64,000 bases of DNA, taken from NCBI GenBank assembly GCA_937625935.1, contig OW569360.1, positions 186,001-250,000 on the forward strand. The letters are read 5' to 3'. Positions 37,967-48,800 of this stretch are shown here, in pieces (the first letter of the stretch is position 1; every line of letters starts with the position of its first letter). Source of the stretch: Tetramitus jugosus (taxonomy: Eukaryota > Heterolobosea > Eutetramitea > Acrasida > Vahlkampfiidae). Under the pieces are notes generated by a model that worked only from the letters and a program-made list of their open reading frames with translations, had not been told where the DNA came from and made no database searches. A program made the position numbers and the translations under genes.

Positions 37967-39703
37967 ATGATCCACAACAACAACAACAATTACACAGTAT
38001 CGACAACAACATTATCACCAACAACCACCACCTCTGATCATGCTGTGGTTGTGATCAGAAATGTGTTTTGGATTGGTGGCATCTCCATTTATGGTGCATT
38101 TGTGTTGTTGCTGTTTCTCTATTTAATTTATTGGTGGTGGAGAAATGTTCTCTTGTCGACCAATCACCACCACCCAAAACCAAATCTTCGTACCACTAGT
38201 AGTAGTAGTACTAGTAGTAGCAAGAACCAAAAACAACAGAGTGATGACAACAGCGCAACCATACAACAACAACAACAACAACAACCACATCACTTGGCAA
38301 CACCAACAATAACAACAACATGGAGCAGTAGTGACATTGTTGGATCACCCACGAGAAGAACAAGAAGAACATTGACTACGACAACAATGAGTCGTACTGT
38401 TACTTTATTCATTGCTGCCATTTGTTTTTGTATGATTCTGCGCCTCACTTTTTTCATTGTTGGATACATTATCAACAACAACAACAACAGCAAATACAAC
38501 AATCATAACAACAATCGTAATACCAACAACAACAACAACAACAACAACAATGCATCATCATTATCAATGATTCAACAAAAATCATCATCATCACTACCAT
38601 CATCATACTTCTTCATCTCTTCATTGTACTATCCCAGTAGTCATGACAATGATACGACATATGAGTGGTTCGAGAGGGCTGTTCCTGATTTTACATCACT
38701 TGCCATTCTCTTCTCCTACTTTGTCCTCTGGGTGCACTATTTGATGATTTATTACAAGATGAGAAGGCGGCATTTTGAGTCCAATCTCAACCACACTACG
38801 TCCCACCATGGTAGTGGTAGTGGTGGTGGTGCTGCTGCTTATTTTGGTTGTTGTTGTGGCAGTAATTGTTGCGGCTTCCATGGTTCCATCTACATGGTGT
38901 TCCTCACGACTGCCACACTGAGTGCACTCGTGTTGTTCACATGTCACTTTTTATTCCACTATTATCGCAATGTGTTGAAAGATTGTCAATTGTATCAATG
39001 GGTTGTCACCTGCTTTTATTTTCCATTGTTGAATCTCATGGTTGCTCTCTCATTCTCTCTCACCAGTATGAAACTGAACAAGGACATTGATTTGTTGATG
39101 TGCATGAGACGAAAGCAACAACAGGACACTGCCAGGCAATTGAAACGAGTAGGACAGTTGGTCACTCTGTGCTTTACATGGTTGTTCTTGTCCAGTGTTG
39201 TCAAAGTGTGGATCACTGTGCCTCTCGTACGACACTTTTTCAACGATTATGTACCCATTGTTGAACTCGTGTATTGTGTGTTGATGGATGTGGCGCTCCA
39301 CTGCATGTCCATCTCTTGTTTACTCTTGTTCAAGAAACCACTCGGTGTCTATCACAATCACTATCATCACTATTACACTAAGAATATCAGTCATCATGGT
39401 GGTGACACGGACAGCAAGCATGAATATTACAGTGATCACAGTGGGTTATCACCTCGTGCAAACACAAGTGCAACCATGCCTCTCTTGCTGGGATCACCAC
39501 TGCTCTCTGATTATCCACTGGATTCGAACAACAACAACAATAACAGTGAATTGTTGGTGAGTCCTCAACTGCAACGACCAATGGCTGCAGAGGAAGAAGA
39601 ATCAGGGTCTGAATATGACTCTGATATGGATACAATGGATGGAGTAGATTTTGATTATGGCAGCTTGAAGCATCAAGTTAGATTATACACTGATGTCCTC
39701 TAA
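37967..39703 (+). CDS. Multi-pass membrane protein, about seven transmembrane segments
   Basis: The 578-aa protein has hydrophobic segments at GGISIYGAFVLLLFLYLIYW, LFIAAICFCMILRLTFFIVG, TSLAILFSYFVLWVHYLMI, VFLTTATLSALVLFTCHFLF, QWVVTCFYFPLLNLMVALSF, LVTLCFTWLFLSSVVKVW and VELVYCVLMDVALHCMSIS. Loop 1 is Gln/Ser/Thr-rich and loop 2 is Asn-rich. A Cys cluster (CCCGSNCC) precedes the fourth segment. The cytosolic tail is acidic (EEEESGSEYDSDMDTMD). The seven-segment layout resembles receptor-like proteins such as the plant THH1/TOM1/TOM3 group, but I see no diagnostic motif. Function unknown. Confidence 0.7.
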   Translation: MIHNNNNNYTVSTTTLSPTTTTSDHAVVVIRNVFWIGGISIYGAFVLLLFLYLIYWWWRNVLLSTNHHHPKPNLRTTSSSSTSSSKNQKQQSDDNSATIQQQQQQQPHHLATPTITTTWSSSDIVGSPTRRTRRTLTTTTMSRTVTLFIAAICFCMILRLTFFIVGYIINNNNNSKYNNHNNNRNTNNNNNNNNNASSLSMIQQKSSSSLPSSYFFISSLYYPSSHDNDTTYEWFERAVPDFTSLAILFSYFVLWVHYLMIYYKMRRRHFESNLNHTTSHHGSGSGGGAAAYFGCCCGSNCCGFHGSIYMVFLTTATLSALVLFTCHFLFHYYRNVLKDCQLYQWVVTCFYFPLLNLMVALSFSLTSMKLNKDIDLLMCMRRKQQQDTARQLKRVGQLVTLCFTWLFLSSVVKVWITVPLVRHFFNDYVPIVELVYCVLMDVALHCMSISCLLLFKKPLGVYHNHYHHYYTKNISHHGGDTDSKHEYYSDHSGLSPRANTSATMPLLLGSPLLSDYPLDSNNNNNNSELLVSPQLQRPMAAEEEESGSEYDSDMDTMDGVDFDYGSLKHQVRLYTDVL

Positions 39704-40171
39704 AACATGATTAAAAAATATTTTTCCACTCCTTTATTGTAGTGGAGCGTTTATTGATTGAGTTCTTTTGTTGTAGAACATGACGCAAGGAACTTGATAA
39801 ATGAACTTCATGACGAACAATCGCCAATTCTCCCCTGCAAGGTTTCCAAGCGCAACACAAAAAATCAACCAAAGCACATCATCACTTTCATCTGGTGGTC
39901 ATTTCATTGTGTTTTCCTAGCTAAAAATAAACGGCAGATTCCACGAAAAAATTCAAGGCATCGACCCACAAAGCAAAAAAAAACAAATCACACCACAGCG
40001 ACAAGCAGTACAATCAAAACAGGAACAAGAACAACCAATAGAGTTCCCACTTTTTTTTTCTCTTTGCGCCCAACAACAGAAACACCAACCTACCAAAAAC
40101 AACACAATCATCACTCCTCCAAATATCTTTATTCATCCATTCTTAATTGAAAACCAATCGTATCTGAAAAA
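39704..40171 (+). other. Intergenic / cullin 5' flank
   Basis: These 468 bp contain the membrane-protein 3' flank and an A/C-rich cullin leader. A 130-codon frame (39758-40150) lacks an ATG start and is made of Lys/Asn/Thr-biased leader sequence; it is not called. No RNA gene seen. Confidence 0.4.
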
Positions 40172-43052
40172 ATGAAGATGAAAATTCCAAACTTTGTCAA
40201 GAAACAACTTGACGGTATCGGTGATGAAGAAGTGCAAAAAAATATCAAGACCATTGAAGGTGTAATTGATGACATTTATAATGAAAAGGCCAGTGTGTAC
40301 AATTACAAAAATTTGTATGAGTATGTATCAAACACAACAAGACACATGAACAATCGCACATAAATCATGTGAAACACGAATACATTGATTCTACATTGAA
40401 CTGTGGATCACTGACACACACATTCTATTTTTTTTAATACACTCATCATACTCATAAATAGTGTGGCATACAAGTTGGTCACGAATCAAAAGGGAGAACT
40501 ATTGTACAATCATGTGAAAACAACGATTGAGAGTCACACAAAGGGTATCTCAATGAAGATTAATGAATCCACAGATGAAGCTTTTCTTCCAAGGTTGTTG
40601 GCCGTGTGGGAAAAGTATAGAAAATCAGCCACAATGATTCGAGATATTCTCTTGTTTTTGGTATGTGATACGTGATATGTGATGTGTGATCACACAGCAA
40701 CAAATTGTTGCTTTTTTTTTACTATTCACACAAGTGTGTTTGAGTGCATTCATTGTGAACTAATAGCCCCATTTCTCTCCTATCAAACAAAATACAATGG
40801 ATCAATCATGTATATATATATATGTATATTGGATGATATCATACACACGATCAAACATACAACAACGGACTACTACTACTATCTAAATATTATCCATCAT
40901 GATCATCTACCAACATCTCTATCCCGACATCCCTATCTACCAACATCTATTCTCTTTATCTCTCTAAAAACACAAAAAAAAACAGGATGAACAATTTGTA
41001 GAAAAGAATCAAGCAAGTCATCCACAGTACAATGTGCATCACACCAATGCCACTCACCACAATCCACACTTTCACTCGAGTCAACAGGACAAGAGACTGA
41101 TTGGCGTGTTCGAACAAGGCATATTCATCTTCAAGAATGAAGTGCTCATCAAACTGACTGAACGAGTCCAGAGACTCATGCTCGATATTATAAAGCGTGA
41201 GAGAGATGGCACAGAAATGTCAGACAAGTTCCTCTTGCGTAATTTGACACAAATGATGGTTGAGATTGACAAGGAGGAAGTCTATGTCAAGGTGTTTGAG
41301 AAAAAGTATTTGGAGGAGAGTCACGCGTACTATGCAAAGGAATCGTTGGAGATTTTTGAGTCAAACACTGCTGTTCTCTATTTGCAAAAGGTGCAGCACA
41401 GACTGAGAGAGGAAGTCGAGAGAGCAGAGAGGTGTCTCGATCCGGATACACGAGTCAAAATTGAACAGGTCATCAAGGATGAGATGATTGACAAGTACAA
41501 GGAGTTGGTTGTGAAAAAGGAAGGTTCCGGTGTGCTCGTCATGCTCGAAAACAAATCAGAGACTCAGTTGAGACTCGTGTACGATGTGTTGTCTCTGGTC
41601 GATAAGGCATTGCAGCCAACGATTGACATTCTCAGAGAGTATGTCACAAGACAGGGATTGACCATTGTGAGTGTTCAGGATGAAGGTTCTGCTGCCACTA
41701 CCACTGCTGCTGCCGCCGCTTCCTCTTCTGCTGCTGCCAATACCTCTGAAAAGGATTATATGGGCATGGTGAATGGAGTGATTGAATTGAGAGTGTTCTA
41801 TGATCGATTGTTGCTCACCAGTTTCTCCAAGGTTACTCGAGACAATCGTATGAGAGATATTGAGTTCTCCAAGGCAATCAAGGACGCATTCGATCGCATT
41901 GTCAACGAGAACAATCGATTCCCAGAATACCTATCATTGTTGTTGGACAAGAAGCTAAAGAAGGGTAAGAAACAGGTGGAGGATGATCAATTGGACACAT
42001 TCTTTGACAATGTCATCATGGTGTTCAGACACGTCAAGGAGAAGGATCTGTTTGAAAAGTATTACAAGGAACACTTGTCTCAACGTTTGTTGGAAGAGAG
42101 ATCAGCGTCCGATGATGCCGAAAAGCTCTTCTTGACCAAGTTGAAGGCAGAATTCGGTTATCAGTTCACATCCAAACTCGAAGGTATGTTCAAGGACATG
42201 AAAATCTCAAAGGAGTTGATGAGTGAGTGGAAACAGCACAGAGAAGGATTGACTGGCAATGAGAGAGCACCTATCGATCTCAGTGTTCAAGTATTGACTC
42301 ATGGTTATTGGCCAGTGACCAGTACGGCAAGGTGTGAACTCCCAGAGAAGGATCTGATCAAGTCAGCTGACGTGTTCACCAAGTTTTATCTTGGAAAACA
42401 CAATGGAAGAAAACTCACATGGCAATACAATATGGGTACTGCTGATATTGTGGCCAATGGTTATGCACAATCGTACACATTCACCGTGTCCACCTATCAG
42501 ATGGCCATATTGCTCTTGTTCAACGAGAATGAGAACTTGTCGCTCAATGTTGTCCACGAGTACACAAAGATTCCAATCTATGATCTGAAGAAGCACATTG
42601 TCCAAATGTGTAAGGCAGCTGATGAAGACTCCAAGAAGTCATCCAAGTTGCTCCTACCAAAGTCAGACGATTCAGGAGCTGATGGAGATGACAAGAAGAA
42701 GGCTGTTGTCACCAACACTACCATTTTCATTCCAAACACTGCTTTCAAGAGCAAGAAGATGAAGATGAACTTGAACCCTCCTGTTGGTGTTGAAGATGCT
42801 GCCAAGAAGAAGAGCACTGAAACTCAGATCGAAGAAGAGAGAAAGTGGGTTGTTGATGCTGTTATCGTCCGTATCATGAAGACGAGAAAGACTCTTATCC
42901 ATAGTGAACTGATATTGGAGGTCACGAAACAGTTGCAAAATCGTTTTATGCCTTCTCCAAATCTAGTGAAGAAGAGAATTGAAAATTTGATTGAGAGAGA
43001 ATATCTAGAAAGATCAGACGAAAATCGCAGCTTGTATAGATACTTGGCATAA
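40172..43052 (+). CDS. CUL3: Cullin-3 homologue
   Basis: Three exons (40172-40320, 40462-40660, 40986-43052) join to 804 aa; both donors are GTATGT, acceptors TAG and CAG, all in phase. The joined N-terminus reads YKNLYDVAYKLVTNQKGELL, matching the LYRNAYTMVL and HGEKLY region of CUL3. Further blocks: SATMIRDILLFL, cullin-repeat helices, EKDLFEKYYKEHLSQRLL, QFTSKLEGMFKDM, LTHGYWPV, and the C-terminal winged helix with IVRIMKTRKTLIHSEL, which contains the neddylation Lys, ending YLERSDENRSLYRYLA. It scaffolds BTB-Rbx1 ubiquitin ligases. A short Ala/Thr/Ser insertion lies mid-protein. Introns are 141 and 325 bp; the second contains a TA-repeat run. Confidence 0.93.
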
Positions 43053-43159
43053 GCGCGATACACTATTCGGTCGAACTGCAACAGACCATCCACTCAAATT
43101 TTTGTAACATCCTGTAATACATCTAATAAATTTATTGTAAAACAAGCTTGTGTTCATGT

Positions 43160-44512
43160 TTATTGGGTCGAAAACTGAGTTGGTCTCTTCGGTACTTGGG
43201 TCTGAGATCTCTGCTTCTGTTCTGCAGCTGCCGCAAGCTTCCTTTGTCTCTCTTGTTCCATCATCCTTCGATAATTTGCAAGTTCTTCATCCTTTTGGGT
43301 TCGAATTGAATCAATCCCTGGCTCTCTGTACTCTGCTGATATCAAATCAAGAAGGTTACACTCTTTTTCTGTTGATCCTTCATAGCCAAATTGTTCCACG
43401 AAGAGAGAGTACCAACTTTCGATCATTGCTGCCTCGTTAAATGAAGTTAAGTTGGGTTCTATCAACTTTTTATAGTTTTCTTTCAAGTTGTTATCCATCG
43501 ATTTTGAACTCACGGTTGGCTTGCCAATTTCTGGAAAGCTGTCCTTCCCTGCCAATACTCTGATTGGCTTGAGTTTCTCTATACATTTCATTTGTTTCTC
43601 AGAACTTCCAAAGATGTATGCATTCATTAAGCTTCTAAAACTCCTGTCGAAAGTGTCGTTCGTTTTAAAACTTTCGATCGTATCACTGCTTGCGTCATTG
43701 GATATGTTGCCCATATAAATGAGTGAACTAGCAGTTTTGTGAGCGATGTATCTCAACCACTGATTCATCACAGCTAGTTGAGGAGGAGTTTTCATCTTAA
43801 ACATATCGTAGTGGGTAGCCACGATCACCATTTGGATACCACTTAATTCAATTTGCTTTAAATCTGGGTGTTTCTCACCAATTCTTTTTTGTTGCCGTGA
43901 CATCATCTTGTCTGGGAAGTCAGAACCTCTCTGCTTCAAAACTTTACAGCATGAATTTGCAAGTGAATTGATTTTGTTGATATAGAAGAGTGAATCAGAG
44001 AAACATTGTTGAGGATTGGATAGATCAACCACTACGACAACAACAAAGGAGTGGACGTTGTCCGGTGTTATCAAATCGTCCAACAAGTTCGTCAGAGTTC
44101 TTCCTCCAGCTAACTCCCAAAAGTTAGCAACAAAACTTCTGAAATTGTCTTCCTTCTTTCTAAATCGATACTCTAACCCGACAGTGGGCTCTGGTTCTTC
44201 TTTCCTGAAATCCTTTTGAATGATTCGATATATCAAAGAAGTCTTTCCTGATGCCTCAGGCCCAATTACGAGTACATTGGTTTCTGAGGGCTCTTTTGGA
44301 GCGACAGATAAAGTTCCATTAGTCTTCTTTTGATTTTCTTTGATGGAATCCCATATGGTAACAACTGATTGTTTGACAGTTGGAGGTTGTTGGGTAGGAT
44401 TCCTTGCCTGAACTGATGGATTACTCACATTCGAAGTGACCACACGGCGGGCAGCTGATCCAGGTCTTTTGATGACAGAAGCAGGAGGATTTTTCGAGTC
44501 TTGTTGTTCCAT
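43160..44512 (-). CDS. DYNC2LI1: Cytoplasmic dynein 2 light intermediate chain (DYNC2LI1-like)
   Basis: The 450-aa protein has a Ras-like fold with VLVIGPEASGKTSLIYRII (P-loop), PTVGLEYRFRKKE, ANFWELAGGRTLTNLL (the FWEL-GG block of D2LIC), SFVVVVVVDLSNPQQCF and IQMVIVATHYDMF. A short helical tail rich in Arg/Gln follows (YRRMMEQERQRKL). This subunit supports the dynein-2 heavy chain in retrograde intraflagellar transport, so the organism should build a flagellum. Start at MEQQDSK; the open frame goes to 44533 but not from ATG, and TTTGAACAG just upstream could be an acceptor if a 5' exon exists. Convergent with cullin-3 (107 bp). Confidence 0.82.
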   Translation of the reverse strand: MEQQDSKNPPASVIKRPGSAARRVVTSNVSNPSVQARNPTQQPPTVKQSVVTIWDSIKENQKKTNGTLSVAPKEPSETNVLVIGPEASGKTSLIYRIIQKDFRKEEPEPTVGLEYRFRKKEDNFRSFVANFWELAGGRTLTNLLDDLITPDNVHSFVVVVVVDLSNPQQCFSDSLFYINKINSLANSCCKVLKQRGSDFPDKMMSRQQKRIGEKHPDLKQIELSGIQMVIVATHYDMFKMKTPPQLAVMNQWLRYIAHKTASSLIYMGNISNDASSDTIESFKTNDTFDRSFRSLMNAYIFGSSEKQMKCIEKLKPIRVLAGKDSFPEIGKPTVSSKSMDNNLKENYKKLIEPNLTSFNEAAMIESWYSLFVEQFGYEGSTEKECNLLDLISAEYREPGIDSIRTQKDEELANYRRMMEQERQRKLAAAAEQKQRSQTQVPKRPTQFSTQ

Positions 44513-44665
44513 GATATCTCTTGTTCTGTTCAAAGAGAAATGTTTTGTGGTCGCCGTAAATGGCAGATGGTCATTTTCTCCGAGACGTTCAAGAGAATAT
44601 TTGTGAAATTTATTGCGATTGTTGTAGTTGTTGGATCTGATATTTGCTCATACATATGTATTTGA

Positions 44666-45744
44666 TTATTGAACAGGGCAGTTGCTTGGATCCATGTTGC
44701 CCAAATCTGGCATACCAGGTATGTTTGGAAGTCCGCCTCCAACACCATTTGGATCCGCATTGGACAATGAGCTTACAATCTCCTCTGGTGGTTGACCATA
44801 GGACTGCATACCCTTCATGAGATCAATCAACTCTGATAGACACTCTGGGAATTTCTTGTGTTCATACAGAGCACAAATCTTTTTCGAGTATTCATACTGA
44901 TTCTGAATTCGTTCATACTCACTCTGTTCAATCTTGTCTCTGTTGGCTTCTAACCACTCTGGATACTTTTGTCTCAATTCTTCCATTGGTTTCTGCAGTA
45001 TATCAGGTGACATGAGCGTCTCCATAATCTTCTCCAAGAATCCCACCATCTTCTCCTCATCCTGCTCTTCGTTATTCTCCGATTGTCCGTCGTTGCCTCC
45101 CTTTTGGAACAAGTTTTGCATCAATTCCTCAAATGACTCATCGTTGAACATGTCTGGTAGACCATTGGCTTGTTGTTGTTGTTGTGAAGCATCACCCAAA
45201 TTCTCCATGTCTCTTGTGTTTTGTTTCAAATTTTGCATGGTTCGGCGCATGGTATCCTGGAAGGAAGATGGTGCACTACTGTTGCTGCTACTACTACTCT
45301 CTTGTGCATTCTGATTTGTTTCCAACTTTTTTAAAAAAACGCCCATCTCCTGTGCCAACTTTTCAATCGAGTTTGTCTCATCCAGGGACAACTTGTCAAA
45401 TATTTGATCAAAGTCGTCGAATGAATTGGGATCCATGGCTGCTGCTGTTGATGGTGATGATTCACTCGTATGGTGGTGATGTTGTTGATGTTGTTGTTGT
45501 TGTCTGTTCACATTGATCGTTGATGATGAATTGGTTTCATGCAACAATTGTTGTTGCAACTGTTGTCGGTGTCGTTGTTGTTGTTCCTCTTCTTCTTCTT
45601 CTTCTTCATCAAACTCATTCAATGCATCTTGAATTCAAAATGTGTCAGTTTAAATGATCTCACGAATCAGATTGATTGATTGAATGAATAAATGAAAACA
45701 CACATACTCTCTAAAATATCATCCAGTTCAAAATCGTCCATTGT
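44666..45744 (-). CDS. PEX19: Peroxisomal biogenesis factor PEX19
   Basis: Two exons (45708-45744, 44666-45627) with a GTATGT donor and AAG acceptor give 332 aa. The join reads DFELDDILENALNEFDEEEE, matching the PEX3-binding N-terminus of human PEX19 (ELEELLESALDDFD). Glu/Gln/His runs follow, then the helical receptor domain: SFQDTMRRTMQNLKQN, FEELMQNLFQKGG, MSPDILQKPMEELRQKYPEWLEANRDKI and LIDLMKGMQSYGQPPEEI. The protein ends CPVQ, a CaaX box whose terminal Gln favours farnesylation. It chaperones and imports peroxisomal membrane proteins, implying this organism has peroxisomes. Confidence 0.93.
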
Positions 45745-45843
45745 TCAATGAAGTTGTTCTTGTTGTTTGATTTTCTGATTTCTTTGGTTGTTGGAACAGA
45801 AAAAAAGGAGAATTGCTCACTTCCAAATTTCCGAGTTTTTTAT

Positions 45844-48800
45844 TTACAGATTGCTGTCCTGCAACTTCTGGAGCAGTGGTTCAACTGTGGTCAGTGTGAC
45901 CAAGGTTTCATAAGGGATGGAAGTATCTAAAGACAATATCTCTGCAGGGAGCACCTTGATTGACTGATTAATGGGTCTCACTCCATTGCTAGTCTTTCCT
46001 GGCAATGGGACTCCTTGAGCCCTGCGGCATCCCAGTACTTGAGCTTCGATCTGGTGACACAATTCGGTCGGTATTTGAAGTTGATTCAAAGAAACAACCA
46101 ATGAGTATGCAGAGATGTCAGATGACGAACTGAAACGAAGCACAACTTCTGTGTAAGTGCTCATCGTGATCACAGCCATCTTCTGTAAAAACTTTATGAC
46201 TGCACTGTTCTCATCCAATTCTTCCATCAAAATCTCAGTCATAACTACATGATCAAACGGTTGATACATATCTTGAGCAGAAAATATAGCACCAATAATC
46301 TCAGTAATGCTGGCAGATGAAAGACCCACGCTTGCAATTTGTTCCACTCTTCCTAAGAAGTGATCAGAAGTGAAGAATTGAAGAATAAAAACGACCACTG
46401 CAAGCCAATAAGGGATGTCCTTGTCATCAGCACAACCAATCACAGCAAGAAAAGATTTTTCAACCATGTGAAGTACCTTCTTCAATTGAAGTCCACGATC
46501 GATAGAGTCTTGCACCAAGTATAACATGATTTGAGCTACCGAAGTAGCATGAAGCTTCTTTCTGTCCACTTCGAACAATAGGAATACGATAAATCTCTCT
46601 ATTTGTGTTTGACGATCTCCATTAGATAATTGAGTAATAACTTCTTCCAATTGTTTCCATGTTGATGGTTGTTCACTCGATATGGTTTCATTTGAGAAGG
46701 AATCAACATCGCTGTTTCCAGAATCACAACTGTTTGAGGAAGAACTCTCCTCATCACTGCGACTCGTCTCTTGCTCCTTAGTATCTGTAGATTCGATGTT
46801 CATTGTTTGTTGTAGTCGTCTCAACTTTCTACACTTTCGTAAGTATCTGCTCTTCCATAGTGAGTCTGAAAAAGTTTGGCACTTTAACTGATTGCTGACA
46901 ACAGAGTATTCATGTTCTAACTCTTCCATTCTTGTCTGATAGTTCCTTAGTTCGGTCATTTGTACTGATTCCAAATCTCGAATCTTCTTCTCATGAGCAG
47001 ACGACATCTGGTCCCTCAGCTTTGATTCCGTAGCCATGGTGCGAGAATTCCAATGTTCGATATCCAGTTTTAAATTACAGTTATCTTCTTCCAGCTGGGA
47101 AATCAGTTTTTCCTTCTCATCGATAATGCTTTTATACGTTCGTTGCATCACGGAGAGTTCTTCAGATATCCGCTCAACTTTTTCATCCTCTGATTTTATA
47201 TCTTGTTGTTTTTGAGAGGATTGGACAAAAGGTTCCTTCCTTTCAGACTGAATGAGAGTAAGTTTTTCTCGATAGTTGATCAATTCTTTCTTCTTGTCTT
47301 CTAATTCATTCTTAATCTCTTCTTGGTCCTGTTTGGTGTGTTGAAGTTCTTTTTTCAAACTGTTATTCAAAATCTTGAGTGAACTCATCTCTGAAATAAG
47401 TTGATCTAGATTGATTTCCAATTGCTTCATATCTCCACTGTTTGTCTCCATATTTGTTTTGTACTCTCCTAATTGAAGTCTCAAAGATATTATTTGTTGC
47501 TCTTTTTCTTCAAGTGTGGATTGAAGTCCAGCTATCTCGTAATTCTTTTGTAAAATTAAGTCGTTGGTCGTGTCCCTCTCACCTCTCAAAGAGCTATTGT
47601 CTTGTTCCAAGGCTTGGATTCTTTCACTGAGACTCTTCACTTCATTTTTCGATTGTTCATAATTTGACTGAATCAGAGTGCACATGTCTTTCAGTTGGAG
47701 AACTTCAAGGCGAGTCTCTCCATATTGCCCCTCTAGCTCGCATAATTGATTATTAAGCAATTCCTCATAGAGATATCTGTTCAATCTGGATTCATATCCT
47801 GTTTGAGAGTATCGCTTTCTAGTCAACGCTTGGAGAATGAGAATAGGTTGATGAGAAAATGATTGAACTGTCGTCATTTGAAATGTTGATTGGACTATTG
47901 CTACTGTTTGGTGCATGTTCAAGTACTCTTTTCGAGAAACTTCGCATCTCAGTAGAGAGGAGAGTCGGACAGTATCATTCATCTCAATACCTCGCTTCAA
48001 GCAAAGAATAGAAGTACAGGAAGTTGCTATCATCTTATGAACCTCCATTGTCCTAATTTTGAATTTGTCAGATTCTGGAAGTTGAATTGTCTGACTTTGA
48101 ATCTGAATGACAGAAGCTGTGATCACATCTCTCCTACACTGCTCAAGTTGTTCAATTTGTCCTGATCTGAGAAATACTTTGCTGTTACCGACTTTGTATT
48201 GATGTGGCTCAATTGCCTTCTGTAGAATTAAGGAGCATGATTGCTTCTCCTCTCTATTTCTACACTCGACATCAACCAGCCAATACCGATCAAGGAAGTT
48301 ATTGAAAAGCAAGCGAGAAGGGTAACCTTCTACATAAATTCGAATGGCTTCCATGACGCCAGAGTACTTCAGTTGTTTCAGGATATAGTCAGTAGCGATA
48401 GATGAGGCTTTCTTTTGTTCGTTGGGCTTAACGCATCTAATATAATGTGGATCTGTCGCACTAATGTGATTCATCAAGTTGTTTAACGATATTTTGAACT
48501 GAGAAGACACACTATTGAACTTGAATGACTTCTTATTCTCTATATCACCACCTCGGGCAAATATTGCACTTACGAAAGAGAATTTAGACTTGCTAAGGAT
48601 GTCTACTTGATCTGTTACCAAGAAATCCTTATTCTTCTGAATGAATTTTGCAACTTGATATCTAACGGAATGAACATAATGATCAACTTCGAAAACTGTG
48701 TCATTGCCTTTTGGTTTCTTGAATTTTCTGTGGGAAGAGTGATGTTTTTCGAGCTTGGTTATCAATGAATTGGAATCAGCTTTTGCCAGGCTACTTTCTT

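Noticed and set aside
39758-40150. 130-codon plus-strand frame upstream of cullin-3
   Set aside because: Begins at a non-ATG codon and is Lys/Asn/Thr/Gln-biased leader sequence with no domain; most likely cullin 5' flank.
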